64,000 bases of DNA from Alcaligenes endophyticus (GTDB lineage: Bacteria > Pseudomonadota > Gammaproteobacteria > Burkholderiales > Burkholderiaceae_B), in the NCBI RefSeq assembly GCF_026344035.1, contig NZ_JAPKND010000010.1, positions 79,275 to 143,274 of the forward strand, written 5' to 3'. Every line of letters starts with the position of its first letter. The first letter of the stretch is position 1. The notes below the pieces were generated by a model, which was not told where the DNA came from, did no database searches, and worked only from the letters and a program-made list of their open reading frames with translations. Position numbers and translations under genes: made by a program. Of the stretch, positions 49,595-57,893 are shown piece after piece.

Positions 49595-50578
49595 TTACTC
49601 ACTCGCTAAACTTAGTCGTTGCAAAGCCTGCTCGCTCTGAGCGCCTGACAATGCCAACATCAAACGTAAACGTGCTTTACGCGCCGATAAGTCAGAGGCT
49701 AAATACACCCCTGCGTCGCGCAATTCTTGCATACAGCCCGGGAAATCATAAGCAGGCGCCAAAGGGCCCTGCGCGCAACCTGTGCTCAACGCTAGCACTG
49801 CGCCCTGCTCCACCAGCTCTCGAATCACTGGCATCCACGAAGGCGGAACATGGCCTCGACCCACTGCTTCCAGTACTACCCCTACAGCCCCCGACGCGAC
49901 ACTTGCTGCCAACTGCTCAGGTCCAGCTCCAAGACTGACCGAAACAATATCGACTCGCGGCAATACCGTGCCAGGAACTAAAGTAGCAGGCAAATGAGGG
50001 CGTTGAAATAAGGTGACTTTGGCACCATCTATGTACCCCAAATGACCAAAGCCTGGTGCATCGAAACCATGCAACTGAAAGCTATTCACTTTACGCACAT
50101 GATTGGCACTAAAAATAGACTCGTTAAATACCACTAATACGCCTGCGCCATGCACCTGATCACTGGCCGCTACTTTAATCGCTGCCGCCAAGTTTGCATA
50201 GGCATCCGTACCCAACGCATGGGGAGGACGCTGCGAGCCTGTCACAACAACTGGGCATAAGTCATGCGGCAAACTAGACTGTAAAAAGAAAGCCGTATCC
50301 TCTAAAGTGTCGGTACCATGCGTCAACACTATCCCTGCCACTTCGGGCTTCGCGGCAAAGGCTAAACATTGTTCACGCAAAAGCAGCAAGTCCTCTAATG
50401 ACAATGCATTACTGGGCTTTTGCAATACCGAATGCACCTGAACTTGCATTGTGCTTGGTAGAGACAACTGACTGACTAACTCCTCACCCGTCAACTGCCC
50501 TGCTTGACTACGCCCGTCCTCACCACGACGACTTGCAATTGTCCCACCTGTAGACAATACAACTATACTTTTACTCAT
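49595..50578 (-). CDS. Asparaginase (L-asparaginase/glutaminase family), cytoplasmic
   Basis: This 327-residue amidohydrolase of the bacterial asparaginase family starts at the ATG at 50578 (MSKSIVVLSTGGTIASRRG), after GGGGGGAAAG. Catalytic residues are Thr13 (GGTIAS) and Thr89-Asp90 (LTHGTDTLED), and a family lysine lies in AAIKVAASD (about 160). There is no signal peptide, so it is cytoplasmic. It lies between a TRAP permease gene and a beta-decarboxylating dehydrogenase. Its true substrate could be asparagine or another short amide brought in by that transporter. Confidence 0.88.
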   Translation of the reverse strand: MSKSIVVLSTGGTIASRRGEDGRSQAGQLTGEELVSQLSLPSTMQVQVHSVLQKPSNALSLEDLLLLREQCLAFAAKPEVAGIVLTHGTDTLEDTAFFLQSSLPHDLCPVVVTGSQRPPHALGTDAYANLAAAIKVAASDQVHGAGVLVVFNESIFSANHVRKVNSFQLHGFDAPGFGHLGYIDGAKVTLFQRPHLPATLVPGTVLPRVDIVSVSLGAGPEQLAASVASGAVGVVLEAVGRGHVPPSWMPVIRELVEQGAVLALSTGCAQGPLAPAYDFPGCMQELRDAGVYLASDLSARKARLRLMLALSGAQSEQALQRLSLASE

Positions 50579-50598
50579 TACTTTCCCCCCCTGAACAT

Positions 50599-51876
50599 CT
50601 ACCACTGGGACACGACCAGCAGGCTAGGCACAAAAATAAACACAAGCAACATTAGTAGGTAGACAAACAAATAAGGCAAGACTGCTAACGCAACAGGCTC
50701 TACTTTTTGTTTGGCTATATTGGCCCCAATAAAGAGGTTCAAACCCACTGGAGGCGTAAACTGCCCTACTGCTAAGGCAATAATCGTGAACACCCCGAAA
50801 TACAACGGATCAATATTGACCGCTGAAATAATGCTCATTAAAGTAGGCACCAGTAATACCAACGCAGACACGTTATCTAAAAAAGTACCTACGATCAGCA
50901 GTAGCACCAACATTAACAACATGATCATAATAGGATCATTAGTAATGCTTACCAGCCACAAAGCGAACTGTTGAGGCACGCGCTCAGCCGTAATCACATA
51001 GGCAAATGCATTAGCGCAAGCCATTAAAAACATAATGATGGCCGTGTTGGTAGCCGTGCTTTTAAATGCATTAACTAAACCTTTCCAAGACAAGGTCCGA
51101 TATACCACCACGCCTAAAAAAAGTCCGTAGAAACATGCAATAGCCGCTGACTCGGTGGCAGTAAATGCCCCTGAGTAAATACCTACAATAATAATGAAAG
51201 GCATTAGTAACGCTAGTAAGCTATTACGAATAACCTGACCGGCCTGTGCTTTTTCAATGTCAATTTGCTCTTGGTTTTTTCCTTTACGCATTTTTCGCTT
51301 GGCGATCGCATAATTCAATGCCATCAGCGCAAAAGTCAGCATCAGGCCTGGTAAAACACCATTAACAAATAAATCACCAATTGAGACGCCGGAAATCACG
51401 CCATAAATCACCATCGTCAAGCTAGGCGGAATAATTAAACCTAAGGCACCGGAAGCTGCTACAACGGCCGCAGCATCTTGCGGCCGATAACCGCGCTTTA
51501 CCATTGATGGGATCATCACTGAACCTACTGCCGCTGTTGTCGCGGGAGCAGAACCAGAAATAGAGCCAAAAAAAGCGGATGAAGCCGTCGCAACGTTGGC
51601 CAGACCACCTGGGTAACGCCCTAGCATTAAGTTAGCCAAGGCTACCAAGCGCTCTGATATCCGGGCCTCGGCCATTAGGCTACCGGCTAACAAAAACAAG
51701 GGGATGGCGAGGAAAGAAAAGTTATTCATTCCCTGAAAAATCTTTTGTGCCACGACTAACAAAGGCACATGACTTGCCAGCGCAACCGCTAGCGCAGAAG
51801 AGGCCCCCAACGCTACCGCAACCGGCACACCAATCAGCAAAAAGCCGACAAAACTCAAACCTAAAATCATTAGCAT
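50599..51876 (-). CDS. dctM: TRAP transporter large permease subunit (DctM)
   Basis: DctM is the 12-helix ion-coupled permease of tripartite ATP-independent periplasmic transporters. The 425-residue length is typical. Family segments include FAIPLFLLAGSLMAEARISERLV-type FLAIPLFLLAGSLMAEARI, LANVATASSAFFGSISGSAPATTAAVGSVMIPSM in position and the C-terminal FTPPVGLNLFIGANIAK. It starts 20 bases after dctQ and ends about 20 bases before the asparaginase start. Together with DctQ and DctP it makes a complete sodium-driven uptake system in the inner membrane. Confidence 0.95.
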   Translation of the reverse strand: MLMILGLSFVGFLLIGVPVAVALGASSALAVALASHVPLLVVAQKIFQGMNNFSFLAIPLFLLAGSLMAEARISERLVALANLMLGRYPGGLANVATASSAFFGSISGSAPATTAAVGSVMIPSMVKRGYRPQDAAAVVAASGALGLIIPPSLTMVIYGVISGVSIGDLFVNGVLPGLMLTFALMALNYAIAKRKMRKGKNQEQIDIEKAQAGQVIRNSLLALLMPFIIIVGIYSGAFTATESAAIACFYGLFLGVVVYRTLSWKGLVNAFKSTATNTAIIMFLMACANAFAYVITAERVPQQFALWLVSITNDPIMIMLLMLVLLLIVGTFLDNVSALVLLVPTLMSIISAVNIDPLYFGVFTIIALAVGQFTPPVGLNLFIGANIAKQKVEPVALAVLPYLFVYLLMLLVFIFVPSLLVVSQW

Positions 51877-51896
51877 AGTTATCTCCTAGTGGCGGC

Positions 51897-52397
51897 CTAT
51901 TGGTTCTGGTTCAGCTCAGCCAGAGCTTCCTCTTCTGTGCTGCGAACTGACGGATGCAGCAAGCGAGGAATCAAATACAACACCGACAAGGCGCAACCAA
52001 TGGTGACAAATAACACCACTACGCCTACTGGAATACCTGTAGTGGGAGACACTTGCATCATGGCTCGTTTTGAGAGCAGCCAACTTTGGTAGGACAACAT
52101 GCCCAAAAATCCCATGGTGACCAAATTGGCCAACACCGTAAGCAGAAGTTGAATAGGACGGGGAAATAAATCGACGAAAAATGTGACAGCGATATGCTCG
52201 TTACGTCGAAACGCAATTGCCGCTCCTAGCATCACCACCAACATGGTTGCAAATACCGACATTTCTTGCGTCCAGCCGATGGGGTCGTTCATCACATAGC
52301 GGTAAAAGATCTGGACTAATACCAAGACCATCACCACAGCGACGGCAACTGTCGCCACCCATTCCAAAAACTTATTCACTAGTTGTAAAGCCCGCAT
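51897..52397 (-). CDS. dctQ: TRAP transporter small permease subunit (DctQ)
   Basis: DctQ is the small four-helix subunit that pairs with DctM. The ATG at 52397 (MRALQLVNKFLEWVAT) follows a near-perfect ribosome binding site AAGGAGG and gives 166 residues. Helices are at about 10-30, 45-65, 85-110 and 125-150. The family motif is RYVMNDPIGWTQEMSVF (about 35-51), followed by AIAFRRNEHIAV. The leader between dctP and dctQ holds a strong hairpin. Confidence 0.92.
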   Translation of the reverse strand: MRALQLVNKFLEWVATVAVAVVMVLVLVQIFYRYVMNDPIGWTQEMSVFATMLVVMLGAAIAFRRNEHIAVTFFVDLFPRPIQLLLTVLANLVTMGFLGMLSYQSWLLSKRAMMQVSPTTGIPVGVVVLFVTIGCALSVLYLIPRLLHPSVRSTEEEALAELNQNQ

Positions 52398-52417
52398 ACG
52401 GCCTCCTTCGAAGAGTA

Positions 52418-52446
52418 AACTGACCGCCTCATTCAGGCGGTCAGTT
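52418..52446 (-). promoter_or_regulatory. Strong hairpin between dctP and dctQ
   Basis: AACTGACCGCC (52418-52428) and GGCGGTCAGTT (52436-52446) form a perfect 11-base stem with a 7-base loop. It begins 9 bases after the dctP stop. On the minus strand it is followed by TACTCTTCG, not a T-run, so it is more likely an mRNA-processing or stability element than a full terminator. It would raise DctP levels relative to the membrane subunits. Confidence 0.7.
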
Positions 52447-52454
52447 CGCAAGCA

Positions 52455-53435
52455 TTAAGACGCCAATTGTTCTTCAATTTGGCGAATCAAATCAGCATTC
52501 ATTTTCTTAGCTGCCTTCTCATACACAGGCTGTACTTTTTCGCGGAATGGCGCTTTCTCAATATCATTGATCTTCATACCACGACGCTCTAACTCGGCCC
52601 ACTGTTCGGCCTCTAAGGCCTCAACCATTTGAACGTGACGAGGTCCAAACTCACGCGCCGTTTCAACTAAAACGGTACGCTGATCCTCGGGCAGACGCTC
52701 TAACAAATCTTTGTTGATCAACAGCACGGAGCCCATGTGAATATGGCCAGTACGCGATGCAAAAGGCTGAACCTCATTGAAATTTTGCGTCACAATGTGC
52801 GCGGGAGGATTCTCTTGACCATCAACAGTGCGCAACTGTAGCGCTGAGTACAACTCACCAAAGGACAATACCGTAGGACCAGCACCCAATGCCTTGAATG
52901 TATCAACGAACACCTCACCCTCAGGGACTCGAATCGTCAATCCATTCAAGTCTTCTGGCTTGGTAATAGGATGCTTAGAATTGGTTACGTGACGTAAACC
53001 GTTTTCCCACCAACCAATCACCACGGCGCCTTGGGACTCAACCTGTTTTGCCAACTGATCCCCTACTGGCCCCTCTACTACTTTGCTGTACTCTTCACCC
53101 GAGTTAATCAAAAATGGCAAATTCAAAATTCCCATATCAGGGAACCAGTTCGACAACACGGTGTCGGATGACAACACCATGTCGTGTGTACCAATCATTA
53201 CCCCTTCAGTAGATTCCAACTGATTGCCCAATTGATCTGAAGGAAATACAGCAATCGTAATCTCACCGTTGGTACGCTTGGCCACTTCTTTTGCAAAATC
53301 TTCGCTAATTTGCTGATAGTGATGATTGGGAGCACCTGTGTGCCCCATACGCAATTCCAACGCATGAGCCGACAAAGCACATGTCAACGCAGACAATGTG
53401 AACGCTGCTTTTTTAATCAAATTAAATTGTTTCAT
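52455..53435 (-). CDS. dctP: TRAP transporter substrate-binding protein (DctP)
   Basis: This 326-residue periplasmic binding protein has signal peptide MKQFNLIKKAAFTLSALTCA followed by LSAHA, cleaved about residue 25 before LELRMGHTGAPNHHYQQI. Family features are PSDQLGNQLESTEGVMIGTHDMV (about 65-88), the ligand-binding arginine in DLNGLTIRVPEGEVFVDTFKALGA-type LNGLTIRVPEGEVF (about 170) and GELYSALQLRTVDGQENPP (about 195-213). It is the first gene of the operon. The conserved arginine suggests a carboxylate ligand; which one is unknown. Confidence 0.93.
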   Translation of the reverse strand: MKQFNLIKKAAFTLSALTCALSAHALELRMGHTGAPNHHYQQISEDFAKEVAKRTNGEITIAVFPSDQLGNQLESTEGVMIGTHDMVLSSDTVLSNWFPDMGILNLPFLINSGEEYSKVVEGPVGDQLAKQVESQGAVVIGWWENGLRHVTNSKHPITKPEDLNGLTIRVPEGEVFVDTFKALGAGPTVLSFGELYSALQLRTVDGQENPPAHIVTQNFNEVQPFASRTGHIHMGSVLLINKDLLERLPEDQRTVLVETAREFGPRHVQMVEALEAEQWAELERRGMKINDIEKAPFREKVQPVYEKAAKKMNADLIRQIEEQLAS

Positions 53436-53457
53436 GCTGTCTCCAAAACAGTCGCAT

Positions 53458-53506
53458 CAAAAACCCCCGCCTGACAGGCGAGCATACATACTAACTGACA
53501 TGTTAG
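53458..53506 (-). promoter_or_regulatory. Leader repeats upstream of dctP
   Basis: Two inverted repeats lie 34-71 bases upstream of the dctP ATG. CTAACTGACATGTTAG (53491-53506) has 5-base arms around a central TGACAT and could be a GntR-type operator. CGCCTGACAGGCG (53469-53481) is a 6-base-arm palindrome that on the minus strand is followed by GGGTTTTTG, resembling a small terminator, and so might act as an attenuator. The remaining bases to 53637 hold no gene. Confidence 0.4.
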
Positions 53507-53637
53507 ATGCCATGCAAGCAATGAGGCAAGTTAGGGTAAACACCAAATCAAGTTAAATAAAACGCAAAAAACCATAACAAACAAGCACTTAGAAAAAAAC
53601 CAAAGAATCAATTCGATCAACTTTCCACAAGCAACAG

Positions 53638-53677
53638 GGCAAAAAAAAACCACAAGCACTTTCATGCTTGTGGTTTT
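53638..53677 (-). terminator. Rho-independent terminator of clpB
   Basis: AAAACCACAAGCA (53646-53658) and TGCTTGTGGTTTT (53665-53677) form a 13-base perfect stem with a 6-base loop. On the minus strand it is followed by a further run of T. It lies just after the clpB stop. Confidence 0.88.
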
Positions 53678-53693
53678 CTGTAGTCATTGAGCT

Positions 53694-56285
53694 TTACTGT
53701 ACAGTACGCTCAAACGTGAAGTTACCATCTTTCCAATCCACCGGGACCACATCCTTAGGACCGAAACGACCTTCTAGGATCAGTTTTGCCACAGGGTTTT
53801 CTATTTCCTGTTGTATCGCTCGTTTTAAAGGACGAGCACCAAATACCGGATCAAAACCTGCTTTAGCTAATTGCATCAAGGCAGTTTCACTCACCTCTAA
53901 GTGCATTTCGCGCTGTGCTAGACGCTGATTGAGACGTTCTAACTGAATACGTGCTATCGAGGCAATGTGCTCAGCTTGTAAACCGTGAAAGACGACAACC
54001 TCATCAATACGGTTTAAAAACTCGGGCCTAAAGTGTTGCTTCACCTCTTCCCAAACTACTTCTTTCACCACCTCGTAGGGCTCACCAGTAAGATTCTGTA
54101 TGTGTTGAGAACCTAGATTGGACGTCATAATAATGACAGTATTACGGAAATCTACCGTTCTACCCTGCCCATCCGTCAAACGACCATCATCAAGCACCTG
54201 CAACAACACGTTAAACACATCAGGATGCGCTTTTTCCACCTCATCAAGCAATATCACGCTATACGGCTTACGTCGTACGGCTTCGGTCAGGTAGCCCCCC
54301 TCTTCATACCCTACGTATCCCGGAGGGGCACCAATCAAGCGAGCTACAGAGTGTTTCTCCATGAACTCACTCATGTCGATGCGCACCAGATGCTCATCAG
54401 AGTCAAACAAGAAGTTCGCCAACGCCTTGGTGAGCTCTGTTTTACCTACACCCGTAGGCCCCAAGAACAAAAACGAACCGTAAGGGCGTGCCGGATCGGA
54501 TAGCCCCGCTCTAGAGCGACGAATAGCATCGGCTACTAAGCTGACCGCTTCGCTTTGCCCGACTACTCGCTGATGCAGAAAGTCCTCCATACGAAGTAAT
54601 TTCTCGCGTTCGCCTTGCATCATTTTAGACACCGGAATACCCGTTGCGCGAGAAACCACTTCAGCTATTTCTTCCGCACCTACCTCTGTGCGCAATAACC
54701 GCGGTTGATCGTGATCCGCTTCTTGCAACGCTTTCTCTGCTGTCGCTAAACGCTCTTCTAGTTCAGGTAATTTACCGTATTGCAGCTCCGCCAACTTATC
54801 AAACTGACCTTTGCGCTGCAACTCTGCCATCTCAGCACGCACTTGATCAATCTCTTCCTTGATCGTTTGAGATCCATGTACCGCGGCTTTCTCAGCTTTC
54901 CACACTTCCTCATAATCATTGTATTCGCGCTGTAAACTCTCCAACTCGTCTTCAATGCTTTTAAGTCTGCGTTGCGATGCCTCGTCCGTATCCTTATTAA
55001 CGGCCTCCCGCTCAATTTTCAATTGTATGATGCGACGATCCAGCTTATCCATGACCTCGGGCTTGGAGTCGATTTCCATACGTATGCGGGCTGCTGCCTC
55101 ATCAATCAGGTCAATAGCTTTGTCCGGTAAAAACCTATCCGTGATATAGCGCTGCGATAACTCTGCCGCCGCCACAATTGCCGGGTCTGTAATGGCCACC
55201 CCATGATGCAACTCATAACGCTCTTGCAAGCCACGCAATATCGCAATCGTCGACTCTATATCAGGCTCATTGACCAACACTTTCTGAAATCTACGCTCAA
55301 GTGCCGCATCCTTTTCTATGTACTGACGGTACTCATTTAAAGTGGTAGCGCCAATACAGTGCAGCTCACCACGCGACAAAGCGGGCTTAAGCATATTGCC
55401 TGCATCCATAGCCCCTTCCGCCTTACCTGCGCCGACCATAGTATGCAATTCATCAATGAAAACGATTGTTTTACCGTCGTCCTGAGACAGCTCTTTCAGC
55501 ACGGCCTTCAGACGCTCTTCAAACTCCCCCCTATACTTAGCCCCAGCCAACAACGCGGCCAAGTCCAACACCAAAACACGCTTACCTTTCAGGGTTTCGG
55601 GCACTTCATTATTCACAATACGTTGCGCCAAGCCTTCCACAATAGCTGTCTTACCAACGCCTGGCTCACCGATCAACACGGGATTGTTTTTGGTACGGCG
55701 CTGCAATATTTGAATCGTGCGCCGTATTTCATCGTCGCGTCCGATCACTGGATCAAGCTTACCTTGACGCGCACGCTCTGTAAGGTCTGTTGTATATTTA
55801 CTAAGAGCCTCGCGATTAGACTCGCCCTCAGCGTCTTGGACACTGGCTCCCCCGCGCACTGCATCGATCGCAGCCTCTAAAGCTTTACGCTCTAAACCAG
55901 CCGAACGCAACGCTCGCCCTAGCTCACCTTTGTCATCGGCCAGCGCCAATAAAAATAATTCGCTGGCAATGTAAGTGTCGCCGCGGGCGGCTGCCTCTTT
56001 GTCTGTTTGTGCTAATGCCCGCTGTAAGTCTCGGCCAATTTGCTGCTGCCCGGTGGACTCTTGTACTTTGGGCAAACTCTGCACCAGTCGGGTCAACTCT
56101 GTATCTAGACGAGGAATTGCCACTCCTGCACGAGCCAGTAAACTACTAGTGCCCGAGTTGCTATCCGCTAAAAGCGCGATCAGCACATGGACAGGCTCAA
56201 TATAAGGGTTATCTTCTCGTACCGCTAAGCTCTGCGCATCAGCTAGAGCCTGCTGGAATTTGGTCGTTAATTTATCAATACGCAT
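53694..56285 (-). CDS. clpB: ATP-dependent disaggregase chaperone ClpB
   Basis: ClpB is a hexameric AAA+ chaperone that, with DnaK, rescues aggregated proteins. The start is the ATG at 56285 ([21 protein letters not shown]), the normal N-terminus, giving 863 residues. Two nucleotide-binding domains are visible: Walker [14 protein letters not shown] (about 206-218) with Walker [13 protein letters not shown], and Walker [15 protein letters not shown] (about 605) with [14 protein letters not shown]. The long coiled-coil M domain lies between (about 410-525, [15 protein letters not shown]). The 306 bases up to fnr hold both promoters; I could not find a convincing sigma-32 element. Confidence 0.97.
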   Translation of the reverse strand: MRIDKLTTKFQQALADAQSLAVREDNPYIEPVHVLIALLADSNSGTSSLLARAGVAIPRLDTELTRLVQSLPKVQESTGQQQIGRDLQRALAQTDKEAAARGDTYIASELFLLALADDKGELGRALRSAGLERKALEAAIDAVRGGASVQDAEGESNREALSKYTTDLTERARQGKLDPVIGRDDEIRRTIQILQRRTKNNPVLIGEPGVGKTAIVEGLAQRIVNNEVPETLKGKRVLVLDLAALLAGAKYRGEFEERLKAVLKELSQDDGKTIVFIDELHTMVGAGKAEGAMDAGNMLKPALSRGELHCIGATTLNEYRQYIEKDAALERRFQKVLVNEPDIESTIAILRGLQERYELHHGVAITDPAIVAAAELSQRYITDRFLPDKAIDLIDEAAARIRMEIDSKPEVMDKLDRRIIQLKIEREAVNKDTDEASQRRLKSIEDELESLQREYNDYEEVWKAEKAAVHGSQTIKEEIDQVRAEMAELQRKGQFDKLAELQYGKLPELEERLATAEKALQEADHDQPRLLRTEVGAEEIAEVVSRATGIPVSKMMQGEREKLLRMEDFLHQRVVGQSEAVSLVADAIRRSRAGLSDPARPYGSFLFLGPTGVGKTELTKALANFLFDSDEHLVRIDMSEFMEKHSVARLIGAPPGYVGYEEGGYLTEAVRRKPYSVILLDEVEKAHPDVFNVLLQVLDDGRLTDGQGRTVDFRNTVIIMTSNLGSQHIQNLTGEPYEVVKEVVWEEVKQHFRPEFLNRIDEVVVFHGLQAEHIASIARIQLERLNQRLAQREMHLEVSETALMQLAKAGFDPVFGARPLKRAIQQEIENPVAKLILEGRFGPKDVVPVDWKDGNFTFERTVQ

Positions 56286-56591
56286 AGATTGTTCACTAAT
56301 CAGTAGCGCAACCCCTGCCCTTAAAAACCACATTGATTTGGAGCTAAGGTCGCAAAATTTTGGGATAAGCTAAATATGAGGACAAATGCTTATATATCAA
56401 GTGAATGTTGATAAAAACTTATACTCAAACCACGACACAGGTGTTTCGTTACAGCTAATCTAACTTACGTGCAAGGCCAAACCTAGTATTCCTACCCTTT
56501 ATTCCACTTTGAGGCTAACAGTTTCACAATAAAAAGCTACAATTGAGCTTGATTTACCGCAAATCTAATTCTCTTTGGCCCAAAAAGCTCT

Positions 56592-57323
56592 ATGCAAAAG
56601 CGTATTTCTGTTACCTCCGATTCCATTCGATGCTCAAGTTGCATGCTAAACGAAGTGTGTCTACCTTTAGGCATGCCGCGTTACGAGATGGAGCGACTGG
56701 ACGAGCTCGTCAAAGAACGCATCCGCATTCCAAAGGGTTCGGTCCTGTACAAGCCCGAAGACTCAGTAGAAGGCATTTATGGTCTGCGTTCAGGCTCGCT
56801 AAAAACCCAGCTCGAAGATGCCAAGGGGCATATCCACATCACTGGCTTTTTGCTCCCTGGTGAAATTTTAGGTATGGATAGCCTGCACGATGACGTTCAT
56901 CGATCCCACGCCATTGCCCTTGAGGACAGTGAGGTTTGTGTAATTAGTCTGGATGACATGGACCGCCTGTCTAAACACTTGCCCATACTGCAACAGCAGT
57001 TTCGACGTTTGATGAGCAAAGAAATCAACCGCGCTCATCATCTGATGCTAACTTTGGCTGGCTTACGCTCCGAGCAGCGCTTGGCCGCTTTCTTGCTTAA
57101 CTTATCACAACGTCTCTCTCTACTGGGCTACTCGCCCTACGAGTTCATCCTACGTATGAGCCGAGAAGAAATAGGTAATTTTTTAGGCTTAACCTTAGAA
57201 ACTATCAGCCGCTTGTTTTCACGCTTTGCACGTGAAGGGCTATTAAAAATATCCCAACGAGAAGTGCATTTGCTTGATCTGAATGGGCTACATATTCTGG
57301 CTGGAACAGACTGCAATGCTTAA
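56592..57323 (+). CDS. fnr: Fnr-type oxygen-sensing transcriptional regulator (Crp/Fnr family)
   Basis: This 243-residue regulator is active as a [4Fe-4S] dimer under low oxygen. Four cluster cysteines are visible: Cys14, Cys17 and Cys23 in CSSCMLNEVC, and the central one in EDSEVCVISL (about 116). The cyclic-nucleotide-type beta-barrel (IPKGSVLYKPEDSVEGIYGLRSG) is followed by the dimer helix and a helix-turn-helix (MSREEIGNFLGLTLETISRLFSRF, about 190-213) with the E-xx-S-R recognition pattern of Fnr. It lies beside the cbb3 oxidase cluster, which has a perfect FNR site before ccoN. Confidence 0.95.
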   Translation: MQKRISVTSDSIRCSSCMLNEVCLPLGMPRYEMERLDELVKERIRIPKGSVLYKPEDSVEGIYGLRSGSLKTQLEDAKGHIHITGFLLPGEILGMDSLHDDVHRSHAIALEDSEVCVISLDDMDRLSKHLPILQQQFRRLMSKEINRAHHLMLTLAGLRSEQRLAAFLLNLSQRLSLLGYSPYEFILRMSREEIGNFLGLTLETISRLFSRFAREGLLKISQREVHLLDLNGLHILAGTDCNA

Positions 57324-57382
57324 ACGGCTTCACTAAGGGTTAGTGGATCACGTGCTTTGTAATTAAGGCCATCCGTTTGCGC

Positions 57383-57634
57383 TTAGTCTAGGCTGTCCGC
57401 GGGCTCTTTTAGAGCCTGTTGCCCGGGATACATAAATAAGCTCAAAGCGCTAGAAACAGCGGCCATCAACCACAATAGCAAAAACACAAGCGTATACACG
57501 GTATTACGGTCGGCACGTAGATGCCCCAAGATAACTATATCTAGGGGGTCTACTAGGGCAAAGACGACACCACTACAAGCCGCGGCGGCCAAAAATGAGG
57601 GCCACAATATCCACATCAAGATCCGTGACTTCAT
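57383..57634 (-). CDS. Hypothetical small membrane protein, last gene of the cco cluster
   Basis: This 83-residue protein has two predicted membrane helices (about 7-27, WILWPSFLAAAACSGVVFAL, and 46-68, VYTLVFLLLWLMAAVSSALSLFM) separated by a short loop and followed by a polar tail. I do not recognise a characterised family. It lies 31 bases after the fixH-like gene on the same strand, which suggests a role linked to the cbb3 oxidase or its assembly, but the sequence does not show a function. Confidence 0.65.
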   Translation of the reverse strand: MKSRILMWILWPSFLAAAACSGVVFALVDPLDIVILGHLRADRNTVYTLVFLLLWLMAAVSSALSLFMYPGQQALKEPADSLD

Positions 57635-57665
57635 ACGCGCTCCATGAGTCGTTACACGATAAACA

Positions 57666-57875
57666 TTAACGCTGCTCGGTGTAGGGCTGCGCAGGCTTAG
57701 AAACCACTAAACCCTGCTTAACGCCACCATCGTTTATCGCTTGGTCACTAAAGTGAGCAAAAGCTAAGTAAATGGTAATTGCACAACCAATGATAGCCAC
57801 TGCTGGCCCAACCATCAGGAGCCAAGGCCATGGCTCGCGCCACCAGGGTTGAGTATCTGTTGCAGGTGCACTCAT
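57666..57875 (-). CDS. Short FixH/CcoH-like cbb3 assembly protein
   Basis: This 69-residue protein has one membrane helix (about 18-41) in the FixH-like setting PWWREPWPWLLMVGPAVAI, followed by INDGGVKQGLVV, which corresponds to the DDYYKxGL region of FixH. Full FixH/CcoH proteins of about 150-170 residues have a periplasmic domain that is absent here. CcoH is needed for assembly or stability of cbb3 oxidase in Rhodobacter. The gene follows ccoG by 18 bases, the normal fixGH arrangement. Confidence 0.75.
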   Translation of the reverse strand: MSAPATDTQPWWREPWPWLLMVGPAVAIIGCAITIYLAFAHFSDQAINDGGVKQGLVVSKPAQPYTEQR

Positions 57876-57893
57876 ACTACTTCCTTTATGCTG

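Noticed and set aside
49456..49938. A 160-codon plus-strand open frame opposite the dehydrogenase and asparaginase genes.
   Set aside because: It spans the joint of two strong genes in antisense and shows no protein features.
55359..55880. A 173-codon plus-strand open frame opposite clpB.
   Set aside because: It is a shadow of the ClpB coding frame, with no domain or start signal.
56286..56591. A heat-shock (sigma-32) promoter for clpB in the clpB-fnr gap.
   Set aside because: I could not find a CTTGAA-type and CCCCAT-type pair with suitable spacing; the region holds no gene and nothing else I can name.
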